64,000 bases of DNA from Amphritea japonica ATCC BAA-1530 (GTDB taxonomy: Bacteria > Pseudomonadota > Gammaproteobacteria > Pseudomonadales > Balneatricaceae), in contig NZ_AP014545.1 in assembly GCF_016592435.1 (NCBI RefSeq), positions 3,418,693-3,482,692 of the forward strand, in the 5' to 3' direction. The number at the start of each line of letters is the position of its first letter. Position 1 is the stretch's first letter. Under the pieces are notes generated by a model. The model did no database searches, was not told the DNA's origin, and was given only the letters and a program-made list of their open reading frames with translations. A program made the translations under genes and the position numbers. Below are positions 17,901 to 26,898 of the stretch, piece by piece.

Positions 17901-20036
17901 TCAGACCCTTATATAGCCGTTATTGCTATCTAATAGCTGGGCAAGATCATCGGCTTTGAGTGGCCTGCTAAAAAGGTAGCCCTGGATCTCTTCACAATGT
18001 AATTCCCTAAGAAACTCCAGCTGGGATTTTTCTTCTACACCTTCTGCGGTCACACTCAAACCGAGGTTATGAGCAACAGCTATAATCGCCTGTGTTACCG
18101 ATGCATCGCCTGGATCGGTAGTAACATGGGTAATAAAGGAACGATCTACTTTGAGTCGGTCAATTGGAAAGCGTTTCAGATAGCTAAGACTCGAATACCC
18201 GGTACCGAAGTCATCTATCGCTAATTGCACTCCTAAAGCTTTAAGTCGATGCAAGGTTTCAACTGACCCTTCAACATCATCCATCAGCATATTTTCTGTA
18301 ATCTCCAACTCCAGACAGTTTACAGGTAAGCCCGTATCCAGCAGAACCTGACTCACCAGTTTTTCCAGATTTTGCTTAGCAAACTGTCGTACTGAGAGAT
18401 TTACCGCAACCCTGATCCGGGGAAGCCCCTGTTCTTGCCATACCCGGGCCTGTTGACATGCCTCACGTAACACCCATTCCCCAATCGGCGAAATAAGGCC
18501 AGTCTCTTCTGCTACCGGAATAAATTCGACCGGTGAAACAAACCCTAACTCCTGACTATTCCACCGCAACAGCGCCTCAACTCCGATAATTCTTCCGCTC
18601 GTTACTTCTACCTGAGGCTGGTAGTTTAACGATAACTCGTTCAACTCAATGGCATGCCGCAAATGACTTTCTAGCTCTAAGCGTCGCTTAGCCACAACAT
18701 TCATCGACTTTACAAACAACTCATAACCATTTTTACCGGCATGCTTAACAAAATACATCGCCGCATCAACATTTTTCATCAGGCTATCTACATCTTCACC
18801 ATGATGAGGAAAAATAGCGATACCAATACTCGGCGTTACTACAACCTCATGACCCGCCAAATCAATAACCAAGCCTATAGATTCCAAAATACGACGAGCA
18901 ACGACCTCTGCATCGCTGATCTGGTCTATTTCAGGTAATAAAACGGTAAACTCATCACCACCAAAACGAGCAACTAATGGGCAGTTCTTATCATTGCTAC
19001 TGACACTCTGAGATATCCTGCGAGCGACCTCCTGTAGTAAAAGATCCCCCATGCCATGGCCAAATGTATCGTTAATACGCTTAAAGTTGTCCAAATCCAG
19101 AAAAAGCACGGCGCCCAGAAACCCCTTTCGGTCAGCCATGTCAATTGCTAGCTTAACTCGTTCACTGAAAACACTTCTATTCGCCAGTCCGGTCAAACTA
19201 TCAAAACGGGCCAGTTTCAGAATTTGATCCTGGGCCTGTTTAAGCTCTGACACATCTAGCATGGTTCCAGCAATCAGAGTTGGCTTTCCCTTATCATCAC
19301 AGAACACTTCTATTTGATGTTGCATATTCATCAGGTCACGCCCGGGAATGCTGATACTATGATTAATACCGGCCATAAAGCCTGAATAATGGCAGTTAAG
19401 TTGCTCTTTTAACCAGTGCCTGATTTGGCAGCGTTCATTAGCCGGTACACACCGTAAGAATGATCTGAAACCTGGTGTCGCCCGACCCCGTTGCACACCT
19501 AACAGATGATAGAACTGATCGGACCAATACACTTCACCGCTACTGACATGCCACTCCCAGTTTCCCAATCGGGCAATCCGTTGAGCATTACCCAGGCGTG
19601 CCTCACTCACTTGCAACTGGCGCAACTGTTCCGTCATATTGCTGGCCCGAATCATGTAGCTAAGACGGTGACCGAGAATTTTCCAATTAAACGGCTTAGT
19701 AACGAAATCTGTCGCCCCAGCCGCATAAGCTTCGCGCACAGAATCAACATCATCCTGTCCTGTCGCCATCAGGATAGGTACAAGCTTGCCACAGGGCAAA
19801 CTACGTAACTGACGACAGACATCAAAGCCATTTAACTCAGGCATTTCAACGTCCATCAGCACGATATCAGGCTGAGCCTCCTGGAATATTCTCAATGCTG
19901 ATACGCCATTATCAGCCAACAGAACTTCAAAGCCTTCCTGTTGCAAAGACTGAGTAGCTAATAAACGAGCGGTCAGGTCGTCATCAACGACTAACACCCG
20001 GCAAGTTACAGGGACTACGTCACTCACTACAGACAT
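17901..20036 (-). CDS. Response regulator with PAS, GGDEF and EAL domains
   Basis: This 711-aa cytoplasmic output protein has a REC domain (about 10-125; VDDD pocket, phosphoacceptor in VLMDVEMPELNG, conserved Lys in VTKPFNWK), a PAS domain (about 145-265), GGDEF (about 275-440, signature FGGDEFTVLLP, intact) and EAL (about 455-700; VEALLRW, IDDFGTGYSSLSYL, intact). Both cyclase and phosphodiesterase activities are possible. The ATG at 20036 with AAGG 5 nt upstream overlaps the hybrid-kinase stop by 17 nt, so the kinase is the obvious phosphodonor through its HPt domain. Together they convert a periplasmic signal into c-di-GMP changes. Region 17682-17900 upstream of the PepSY gene holds only the regulator box. 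Confidence 0.94.
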   Translation of the reverse strand: MSVVSDVVPVTCRVLVVDDDLTARLLATQSLQQEGFEVLLADNGVSALRIFQEAQPDIVLMDVEMPELNGFDVCRQLRSLPCGKLVPILMATGQDDVDSVREAYAAGATDFVTKPFNWKILGHRLSYMIRASNMTEQLRQLQVSEARLGNAQRIARLGNWEWHVSSGEVYWSDQFYHLLGVQRGRATPGFRSFLRCVPANERCQIRHWLKEQLNCHYSGFMAGINHSISIPGRDLMNMQHQIEVFCDDKGKPTLIAGTMLDVSELKQAQDQILKLARFDSLTGLANRSVFSERVKLAIDMADRKGFLGAVLFLDLDNFKRINDTFGHGMGDLLLQEVARRISQSVSSNDKNCPLVARFGGDEFTVLLPEIDQISDAEVVARRILESIGLVIDLAGHEVVVTPSIGIAIFPHHGEDVDSLMKNVDAAMYFVKHAGKNGYELFVKSMNVVAKRRLELESHLRHAIELNELSLNYQPQVEVTSGRIIGVEALLRWNSQELGFVSPVEFIPVAEETGLISPIGEWVLREACQQARVWQEQGLPRIRVAVNLSVRQFAKQNLEKLVSQVLLDTGLPVNCLELEITENMLMDDVEGSVETLHRLKALGVQLAIDDFGTGYSSLSYLKRFPIDRLKVDRSFITHVTTDPGDASVTQAIIAVAHNLGLSVTAEGVEEKSQLEFLRELHCEEIQGYLFSRPLKADDLAQLLDSNNGYIRV

Positions 20037-22881
20037 ACTCACCTTCTTTTTCACTTATTGTAAGTAATGTCTGGCTTACCTTAAGATAGGCAGCTTCAAT
20101 CTGAGCCAGCAGTTCTTCAGACTTTTCCAGAGTTTTATCCCTGCCAACCTGTTCCAGCGCTTTACATAATTCAGCCAGCTTCATTGCCCCAAGATTGTAG
20201 CTACTGGATTTAAAGCTATGAGCCGCTACACGAAGCATCTCGGAATCCCCTGCTTCTACCGCTTTACTAAGCCTGGCCAGATCATCAGGTGACTTTTCCA
20301 GGTATGCTGCAATAATTTTCTGTAAGAACACACTACTGGTATCCATCTCTATCAGTTGCGAGATGACCTCTGAATCAACTTCACCCATCTGCTCCGCATA
20401 CTCACCAGTAGAAGATGATGTTTGCTCAGCAAGGTATAGTGCATCTGGTTCAGCACAGCCTTCACCACCTCCGCCCAGCCATCGTTTCAGAATCAGGCTG
20501 ATCTGCCGCTTATTAAACGGCTTTGCCAGATAATCATCCATACCCGCCCGCAAGCATCTCGCCCTATCATCAGCCATCGCATTAGCCGTTAAGGCGATCA
20601 CGGGAAGGTGGGGTAACTGTTTTTCTAATTCCAAACGCCGGAGCTCCTTCGTCGCCTGATAACCATCCATTTCGGGCATCTGGCAATCCATCAGCACCAA
20701 CTGATAATCGGCCTGCTGCAGCATCTTTAATGCCTCTACTCCATTAATAGCAGTATCAACCGTAACGCCCAAACCACTGAGCGCCTGCAATGCATATTCC
20801 TGATTCACCGGGTGATCTTCCACCAGCAAAACACGTCCGGAAACAGTATCCAGCTCGGCCAGCTGACGAAGTTCCGGCAACTCCTGTCTGGGAGTCTCAT
20901 CTGTTTTTGCCATACTCAGGCCAAACCAGAAAGTTGTCCCTTTGTCTGGTTCACTGGAAAAGTCGATCGTTCCGCCCATCATCTCGATTAGCTGCCGGGA
21001 GATCGCTAAGCCAAGACCTGTGCCACCAAAATTCCGGGTAGTTGAACTATCTGCCTGAGAAAACGATTCAAAGATGACGCATTGATGTTCCGGCGCGATA
21101 CCCACACCAGTATCCGCGACCCTAAGTTGGAATGAAATATTCTGCTCGCTTCTTTCAAACACAACAGCCGTTACTTCAACCACTCCTTGCAGGGTAAACT
21201 TGATCGCATTACCGATCAGGTTCGTTAATATCTGTCGCAATCGCATCGCGTCGCCCAATACCACGACATCAAGTTCGGGTGGTAGATGGCAAATAAGTGA
21301 TAGATTTTTCTTATGTGCCTGAGGGTCCAGAATGGCTACCTGTGTCTGAATCAGCTCAGCAAGATTCAACGGTTGGCAATCTAATTTCAACTTTCCTGCT
21401 TCAATTTTTGAAAAGTCCAGAACATCATTAATAATGTCCAACAGTCCCTCTCCAGAGTATCGAATCATCTCCATGAAGCGACGCTGCTCTTCAGTTAGAC
21501 TGGTCTCTAGCACTAAATCAGTCATGCCAAGAACCCCGTTCATCGGCGTACGAATTTCATGACTCATCGTGGCCAGAAATTCACTTTTCGCCTGACTGGC
21601 TTTAATCGCACTCTCTTTCTCTTTATGCACTTGTTGAATAGTGCTTCTAATAGCCATCTCCATAAATAAAAATGACTCAGCCAAACGGCCTATTTCATCC
21701 CTGTTTTTCTGAGCAAGACTCACCACTTTCTGACTCTGATCCGCAGGCCTGATGAAGTCCTGATCAGGTAACGATTTGGCATAAGATGCAAGGATATTTA
21801 AGGGTCGCGCCATCCGAAACACCAGGATGAAGGCCGCCCCGATGCTAACCATAAATATCAACCCGATAATCAGACTTTGCTGGGCAACAACGGTACGCCC
21901 TGGTGCAGAGATTTCTGCAACAGGAACCACAACAGCGGAATACCAATCGAATGCCTTAAAGTAGCTAAAGTAGACCTGTACCTGTCGACCGCCGGTAAAG
22001 GGGCTATGGTGACGAATAGAGTTCTCACCTCTTTGGTGAGCCTCAATAATCTGTTCGAGGACGCCTGCCTGGCTCCAGTCAAGATCATCCGTAGTAATCC
22101 CCCCCTGCAAGCGTTGCAAAGGCGGCTCTATCAGCACATCCTGATGACCATTAAACAAAATAGCGTAACCCGTCTTAGCGACCTGAAGCTTATTAAACGT
22201 GGTACGTAGCGCATCTACTATCACGCTCATCTTTTGCTGACTTTGCTGCTCAACACCAGAAAAGTTAACCACAATAGCCAGCGTCCAATCCCAATTGGCG
22301 GCAGGGATAAAATACCCCATATACTTATCACCTTTAGGATGGCCTGGCTTATGCCAGTAAAAAATACCGCTATCACCTTTAGGATCAAGGCGGTCAAAGC
22401 GCATCGACTGATGTAGCTGTCTTCCTTTCAGGTCTCGTAAGCCAGCAATGGAAGTAAGTGTAAGTCCACTATCTGTTGCACCAACAATGACGCCATCTGA
22501 ATCAAACAGAATCAAGTCACCGTTATCAAAATCGACACTTCCAATCCACTTAAGAATCGCTTCTTTCGCTGCCTCTTCACTCAATTGATCAGGCTTTGCT
22601 ACTTGAGCATAACTATCTAAAACCGACTGCCCCAGGCGGGTAAGTTGGCGCATATCTGCTTTTATTTTATGGAGAATGTCCACTTTTTCGGAAACGAGCT
22701 GATCATATCCAGCACGGATATTCAGGTCAGCAAGCTGGAGTACATTCAAAGCTGATTTCTGTTCAGCGAACAACATCGCCTGACCCACATCCCGTTGGGT
22801 AAAATACATAACGCCAGCTGCGGTACCGAGTAACACCGCGACAACAAGCGCTATAATTTTAAATTTAAAACTGGACAACAT
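20020..22881 (-). CDS. Cache-domain hybrid histidine kinase with REC and HPt
   Basis: This is a 953-aa membrane phosphorelay kinase. It has an N-terminal helix (about 7-27) and a large periplasmic double-Cache-like sensor (about 30-330). A second helix (about 335-358), HAMP and HisKA (MSHEIRTPMNGVLG) come next. Then come HATPase (NLIGNAIKFT, DTGVGI, GGTGLGLAISR), a receiver domain (LLVEDHPVNQ, LMDCQMPEMDGY, AKPFNK) and a C-terminal HPt (AAHSFKSSSYNLGA). All relay residues are present. It lies 9 nt after one periplasmic binding protein gene and overlaps the REC-GGDEF-EAL gene. The binding proteins upstream could act as ligand-loaded co-sensors, which is an inference from position. Confidence 0.94.
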   Translation of the reverse strand: MLSSFKFKIIALVVAVLLGTAAGVMYFTQRDVGQAMLFAEQKSALNVLQLADLNIRAGYDQLVSEKVDILHKIKADMRQLTRLGQSVLDSYAQVAKPDQLSEEAAKEAILKWIGSVDFDNGDLILFDSDGVIVGATDSGLTLTSIAGLRDLKGRQLHQSMRFDRLDPKGDSGIFYWHKPGHPKGDKYMGYFIPAANWDWTLAIVVNFSGVEQQSQQKMSVIVDALRTTFNKLQVAKTGYAILFNGHQDVLIEPPLQRLQGGITTDDLDWSQAGVLEQIIEAHQRGENSIRHHSPFTGGRQVQVYFSYFKAFDWYSAVVVPVAEISAPGRTVVAQQSLIIGLIFMVSIGAAFILVFRMARPLNILASYAKSLPDQDFIRPADQSQKVVSLAQKNRDEIGRLAESFLFMEMAIRSTIQQVHKEKESAIKASQAKSEFLATMSHEIRTPMNGVLGMTDLVLETSLTEEQRRFMEMIRYSGEGLLDIINDVLDFSKIEAGKLKLDCQPLNLAELIQTQVAILDPQAHKKNLSLICHLPPELDVVVLGDAMRLRQILTNLIGNAIKFTLQGVVEVTAVVFERSEQNISFQLRVADTGVGIAPEHQCVIFESFSQADSSTTRNFGGTGLGLAISRQLIEMMGGTIDFSSEPDKGTTFWFGLSMAKTDETPRQELPELRQLAELDTVSGRVLLVEDHPVNQEYALQALSGLGVTVDTAINGVEALKMLQQADYQLVLMDCQMPEMDGYQATKELRRLELEKQLPHLPVIALTANAMADDRARCLRAGMDDYLAKPFNKRQISLILKRWLGGGGEGCAEPDALYLAEQTSSSTGEYAEQMGEVDSEVISQLIEMDTSSVFLQKIIAAYLEKSPDDLARLSKAVEAGDSEMLRVAAHSFKSSSYNLGAMKLAELCKALEQVGRDKTLEKSEELLAQIEAAYLKVSQTLLTISEKEGEYVCSE

Positions 22882-22890
22882 ACTCAGTAC

Positions 22891-24048
22891 TCAGGGTTGT
22901 TCTATCTGCCAATAAAGTTGATCTGCAGCCGCCAACATTTCTGCATCAAGATACAGTCCGATCTGCTCCGCCGTTTTAAGATTTAGCGTAATCCTGTCAG
23001 CTTCGGCGGAAACATTCATCAAGGATGCAGGCTCTCCGCCGTTTAATATTTTCCCGGCCGTATGGGAAAGTAATCGTCCTTCATCCCTAAACCCTTCCAC
23101 CTGGGACAGGCTCATAAGGTAACCCAACTTAACCTCATCATGGCCATATTGAGAAAAGGTTGGAATACTGTGCTGATTGGCGATATCGACCAGTACAGGA
23201 GTAGTATGATTGTTAATCCCCCCCTGCACCGTCACATAAATTGCATCCACTTGTTCTGCCAGCTCATTAAAGCAATCGATAACAGATTGTTCCGCCTGAA
23301 TCTGATCTGCTATATCACTCTGTGTATGGCAACTAATTACCTGAAAATTTCGTTCTTCAGCCAGTCGTTCAATTGTCTCAATTGAGGCATAACTTCGGCC
23401 TTCAAAGCTGTCTTCAAAAGCAACCCCGAGGGTCTCAAAACGAATCAGATCATGAAACAGGGTCACCTGCCGCTCATATCGCTGAGGGTCTTCAGGAACA
23501 TAGATATGCCGATATGACTCATCGTCCTGAACCAACCCAGCACTTCGAGGGTCATTTACAGAGATCACCATCGTCGGCACCGAATGTTTGTCAACGGCTA
23601 TATCAATACCCGCCCAGGTACCCATCGCTAAGATAAGATTTATTTCGCCAGCCTTTTGCAATCGACCGACTACCTGTTCGCGTAGTTCTGCTCGATACTC
23701 TCTATCCCAGTCCGCACTGTAAAAACCATCGGACAAGAACTCGATATAGTCACTTTCAACATTAACTCTCAACCAATCCCACAATTCACGAGCGGACAAA
23801 AGCTGGCTAGGAATCGTTTTTGGGCTGAGCCAACCTTGTTCCATCAATCCCTCAGCAGTTACTCTAAGATACTGATAATAATCACGATAGTCGCCACCCT
23901 GATAATAAGCCAGACGCCATTTCTCTCCCTGATTCAGGCAGGGTTGACTATCAACTTCCGCGGCTCGAAGAGGTGAATAAAAACAGGACATTAATAACAC
24001 TATCCCTGTCAGCCATAGCCTCAGCTGCTGCTTTCCCTGTTGTGCCAT
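22891..24048 (-). CDS. Periplasmic binding protein (ABC_sub_bind type), paralogue 2
   Basis: This 385-aa protein has a signal peptide (cleavage probably near SPLRAA, residue 29). It has the two-lobed fold of the ABC_sub_bind family, shown by ILAMGTWAGIDIAV, IYVTVQGGINNHTTPVLVDI and a C-terminal TLNLKTAEQIGLYLDAEML block. It is clearly paralogous to the gene just upstream (shared GTWAG, TVQGG, NLKTAE blocks). No permease or ATPase is encoded with the pair, and a hybrid kinase follows after 9 nt. A sensory role is therefore more likely than transport. The ligand is unknown; related family members are linked to amino acids, tryptophan or tyrosine. Confidence 0.87.
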   Translation of the reverse strand: MAQQGKQQLRLWLTGIVLLMSCFYSPLRAAEVDSQPCLNQGEKWRLAYYQGGDYRDYYQYLRVTAEGLMEQGWLSPKTIPSQLLSARELWDWLRVNVESDYIEFLSDGFYSADWDREYRAELREQVVGRLQKAGEINLILAMGTWAGIDIAVDKHSVPTMVISVNDPRSAGLVQDDESYRHIYVPEDPQRYERQVTLFHDLIRFETLGVAFEDSFEGRSYASIETIERLAEERNFQVISCHTQSDIADQIQAEQSVIDCFNELAEQVDAIYVTVQGGINNHTTPVLVDIANQHSIPTFSQYGHDEVKLGYLMSLSQVEGFRDEGRLLSHTAGKILNGGEPASLMNVSAEADRITLNLKTAEQIGLYLDAEMLAAADQLYWQIEQP

Positions 24049-24075
24049 AGTGTCACTTATATCCTTGTTTTATAT

Positions 24076-25236
24076 TTATTCTTCTGGAATATCTCGATAA
24101 ACCTCATCCGCCGCACCTAGTAACAGTAATGGCGGATTAAAACCAACCACCTCGGCTGTTTTCAGGTTTACAGCCATGCGGGGGGGCTCTTCAAATAGTT
24201 GTGTTAACTGATTAGGCAAAGCCCCGTTAAATACTTTGGCAAAAGTCGATGCGTGAAATTCCCCTACATAGCGAAATCCTGCCTGAGACAGACTGAGTAA
24301 CAAACCTTTACTCACTTCTTCTGAACCTGATTGAGAAAATGTAGGGACCCGATGCTTATTAGCAATATCGACTAATTGCCCAATACTCTTACCGGTAACC
24401 CCCCCCTGGACAGTGACATAGATCGCATCAACCTTCGGCGCCAGCTTTTTAAAGCATTTAATAACACTCTCTTCAGCCTTACCTGTATCAGTGATATCAC
24501 TCAGAGTGAAGCAGCGAGCAACTTTAAAGCCTCGCTCCTGACTGAGGTTTTCAATCACATCAAGCGCAGCGTAACTGCGCCCATTATCGGAATCTTCGTA
24601 AGCAACACCCAGGGTCTTAAAATTAACAATATCGTGAAATACCCGCACCTGGCGCTCATAGCGATTAGGATCTAGCGTGGCGTGAATATGCTCAAAACCA
24701 GAATCCTCAACACTTTTAATAATGCCTGCTGCCAACGGATCACTAGCTGAAAGTACCATTGTAGGGGTGTCATGGCGGTCACTGGAGAGCGCTTTGCCCG
24801 CCCAAGTCCCCATAGCAATCATCAAATCAATATCATTCTCATTATTCAACCGGGCAATAATACCTTCGGCCATCCGGTCCCTCTGAGCCTCATGCCATTG
24901 CGCGCTATAATGAGCGCCGTCAACAAACTCAACAAACTCACTCTTAACTTCATCCTGAAGCCACTGCCACAACAAAGCCGTTTGTTCGCCCTCTTGATCT
25001 GGAATTTCAGCCTTATCGATCCAGCCTGTCTGCATCAGACCTTTAACCGTTTCGATAAGAATTTTTTGATAATCAATATATTCGCCACCTTCAAAGTACC
25101 CAATCCGCCATCGCTGGTCACCATTCATAACCGGCTTTGTAGAAAAAACGCCTTTATCAACATACGCTTCACCCAATGCAGCAGGCACCGTAAGGCAGCA
25201 CAGAATGATCACACACATACTTCTTATGAACGGCAT
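24076..25236 (-). CDS. Periplasmic binding protein (ABC_sub_bind type), paralogue 1
   Basis: This 386-aa protein has a signal peptide (MPFIRSMCVIILCCLTVPAA, cleavage near LGEA) and an ABC_sub_bind-type fold (LMIAMGTWAGKALSSDRH, IYVTVQGGVTGKSIGQLVDI, AVNLKTAEVVGFNPPLLLLG). It is close in length and motif order to the next gene, from which it is separated by 27 nt, so the pair arose by tandem duplication. The divergent lobes suggest different ligands or one ligand with different affinity. There are no membrane transporter partners. Both precede a hybrid kinase with a Cache sensor, and together with the c-di-GMP output gene they form one signalling unit. Confidence 0.87.
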   Translation of the reverse strand: MPFIRSMCVIILCCLTVPAALGEAYVDKGVFSTKPVMNGDQRWRIGYFEGGEYIDYQKILIETVKGLMQTGWIDKAEIPDQEGEQTALLWQWLQDEVKSEFVEFVDGAHYSAQWHEAQRDRMAEGIIARLNNENDIDLMIAMGTWAGKALSSDRHDTPTMVLSASDPLAAGIIKSVEDSGFEHIHATLDPNRYERQVRVFHDIVNFKTLGVAYEDSDNGRSYAALDVIENLSQERGFKVARCFTLSDITDTGKAEESVIKCFKKLAPKVDAIYVTVQGGVTGKSIGQLVDIANKHRVPTFSQSGSEEVSKGLLLSLSQAGFRYVGEFHASTFAKVFNGALPNQLTQLFEEPPRMAVNLKTAEVVGFNPPLLLLGAADEVYRDIPEE

Positions 25237-25323
25237 AACCTCTCCTTTCTCCTACAGCAATACTTTCTATCTATTTATACACTTGTTTGAAAAGGTATGA
25301 TATTCAACTTACTACAACCTACA

Positions 25324-26898
25324 TCAAGGTAAGCGCCTGATAACAACCTTATCTGCAAGTTGCTTATGCTGAACACCAGCAAGCACTTGTAACCAGCCCT
25401 TCTCTTTTTCATCTCCGGGCATCACATCAGCAACAGTTTCAATCAATGATGCACTATGTGCGTCGCTAACCTTAACACCCGAAATAAACTCCAGTTCATC
25501 AAGCGTCACTCTCCCACTCGCTAAGATTTCCAAAGGGCCAGCGGGAAGTAATGCCTGCCCCTGCTCAAGCATAATGGTTTGCATTCCAGAGAGATAACCC
25601 TCTGTGAAACTCTCAGTCACTAGCCCCGCTTTTTGAAGCATCCCATCCTGCATCAGCAAATCAACGACCCCCAACTGCATCTGGGGTAGATAATCCGCCT
25701 GATAATAACCTCCTAAACAGGTTACTCCCCGAGCCAGAGATATGGTCAGAAAACAACTAAAGATTGAGGGCATTAACTGCCCCTGACTTATTGCTTCAGC
25801 AAGAGACTCTGCCTCAATGCTGTAACGATACTCAACACCATTATCATCACAACCGCAGAGTATCCGTTGCCCCGAATCCTCCATCAGCATCAGAGGAATC
25901 CGCCGAAAACGTTTATCGACGCCCCAAAAACAAAAAGTACCGGAACCGGGCACCTGTTTCTTTTCAGAATCAGACCGCCCCTGCCAACGTTGTTCCAAAA
26001 GGCCCTTATTCCAACACCCTGCAACACCATTAAGTCGTTGATAGAGCTTTGAAATCAACCGGTTATCAAACAGTAATGTCGCCAGACTACCCGAGTTCTG
26101 AAGATCACGAAGCAGTAGTTTCTGCGTCAGTTTTTCAAGTTCAATAGTAACTAACTGGGGCATGTTAGCAGAGGCTGTAAATAGGCGACTCCAGATACGT
26201 GCATTTAAGATCACAGATTGGGCAGAATAGCTCTGTTGAGCCTGAGCCTCTTCCGATAGATAGTCATCCCCTATCAGCTGTAACAACGACTCAGTCAAAG
26301 AAGCGTCTACGCCTTGTGCAGCTAAATCACCTATCCGTTTCAGCACCGGTTTCATCATATTACTATCAAGAGTTTTTACCCATGCAACCGGCTGTCGTCT
26401 TAATTTATTTGAGAAGAAAGGGATTCGTAACGGCCAGACCTCATCGCTACAATCAGTGCCATACAGTAGCGCTCCCCGAGGGTAGGTAACATTATCCAGC
26501 GGGATATTGGCACAAGAAAACACAGGTATCGTTGATATTCCTTCGACCTGCCTTTTAGCCAGGCCAAATAACATACTTCCCTGCACTGACTGAGCAAAAA
26601 AGTCGACCCCGTGATGGTTAGTCGTCAACGCAACCGGATGATGTAAAAAATCAGCTGCTGTTCGCTCTGCAAGCTCTTTGCCCAATAAGGGTTCAACATA
26701 CTCATGAATCACCTCTGCAATATCGGAGCAGGATTGAAAACTGACCGGGCTCACCCGACATACCCGCTGTAAATACTCAGCAAGGGAAAGGTTCCCCGCC
26801 GATGACAATACCCGATCAACCACCGGAGCCTGACGACGGACAGTACTAAGGAGCTCTTCTGCCAAATCCTGCCTGTCTGCTATAACACCACTATTCAT
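25324..26898 (-). CDS. Conserved-looking protein of unknown function (524 aa)
   Basis: I do not recognise this family. The 524-aa protein has no signal peptide and no clear transmembrane helix, although the N-terminal 60 residues are helical and leucine-rich. It contains a histidine-rich stretch (DFLHHPVALTTNHHGVDFF, about residues 104-122). It also has a central cysteine pair ILCGCDDNG and a glycine/aromatic block TCLGGYYQADYL near residue 410. The start at 26898 gives an 8-nt overlap with the MFS gene; a longer version starting at 26958 would overlap by 68 nt. Overlap with MFS and DapF-like genes argues for a shared pathway, perhaps a biosynthetic enzyme whose product is exported. It has no IucA/IucC or nicotianamine-synthase signature that I can see. 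Confidence 0.7.
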   Translation of the reverse strand: MNSGVIADRQDLAEELLSTVRRQAPVVDRVLSSAGNLSLAEYLQRVCRVSPVSFQSCSDIAEVIHEYVEPLLGKELAERTAADFLHHPVALTTNHHGVDFFAQSVQGSMLFGLAKRQVEGISTIPVFSCANIPLDNVTYPRGALLYGTDCSDEVWPLRIPFFSNKLRRQPVAWVKTLDSNMMKPVLKRIGDLAAQGVDASLTESLLQLIGDDYLSEEAQAQQSYSAQSVILNARIWSRLFTASANMPQLVTIELEKLTQKLLLRDLQNSGSLATLLFDNRLISKLYQRLNGVAGCWNKGLLEQRWQGRSDSEKKQVPGSGTFCFWGVDKRFRRIPLMLMEDSGQRILCGCDDNGVEYRYSIEAESLAEAISQGQLMPSIFSCFLTISLARGVTCLGGYYQADYLPQMQLGVVDLLMQDGMLQKAGLVTESFTEGYLSGMQTIMLEQGQALLPAGPLEILASGRVTLDELEFISGVKVSDAHSASLIETVADVMPGDEKEKGWLQVLAGVQHKQLADKVVIRRLP

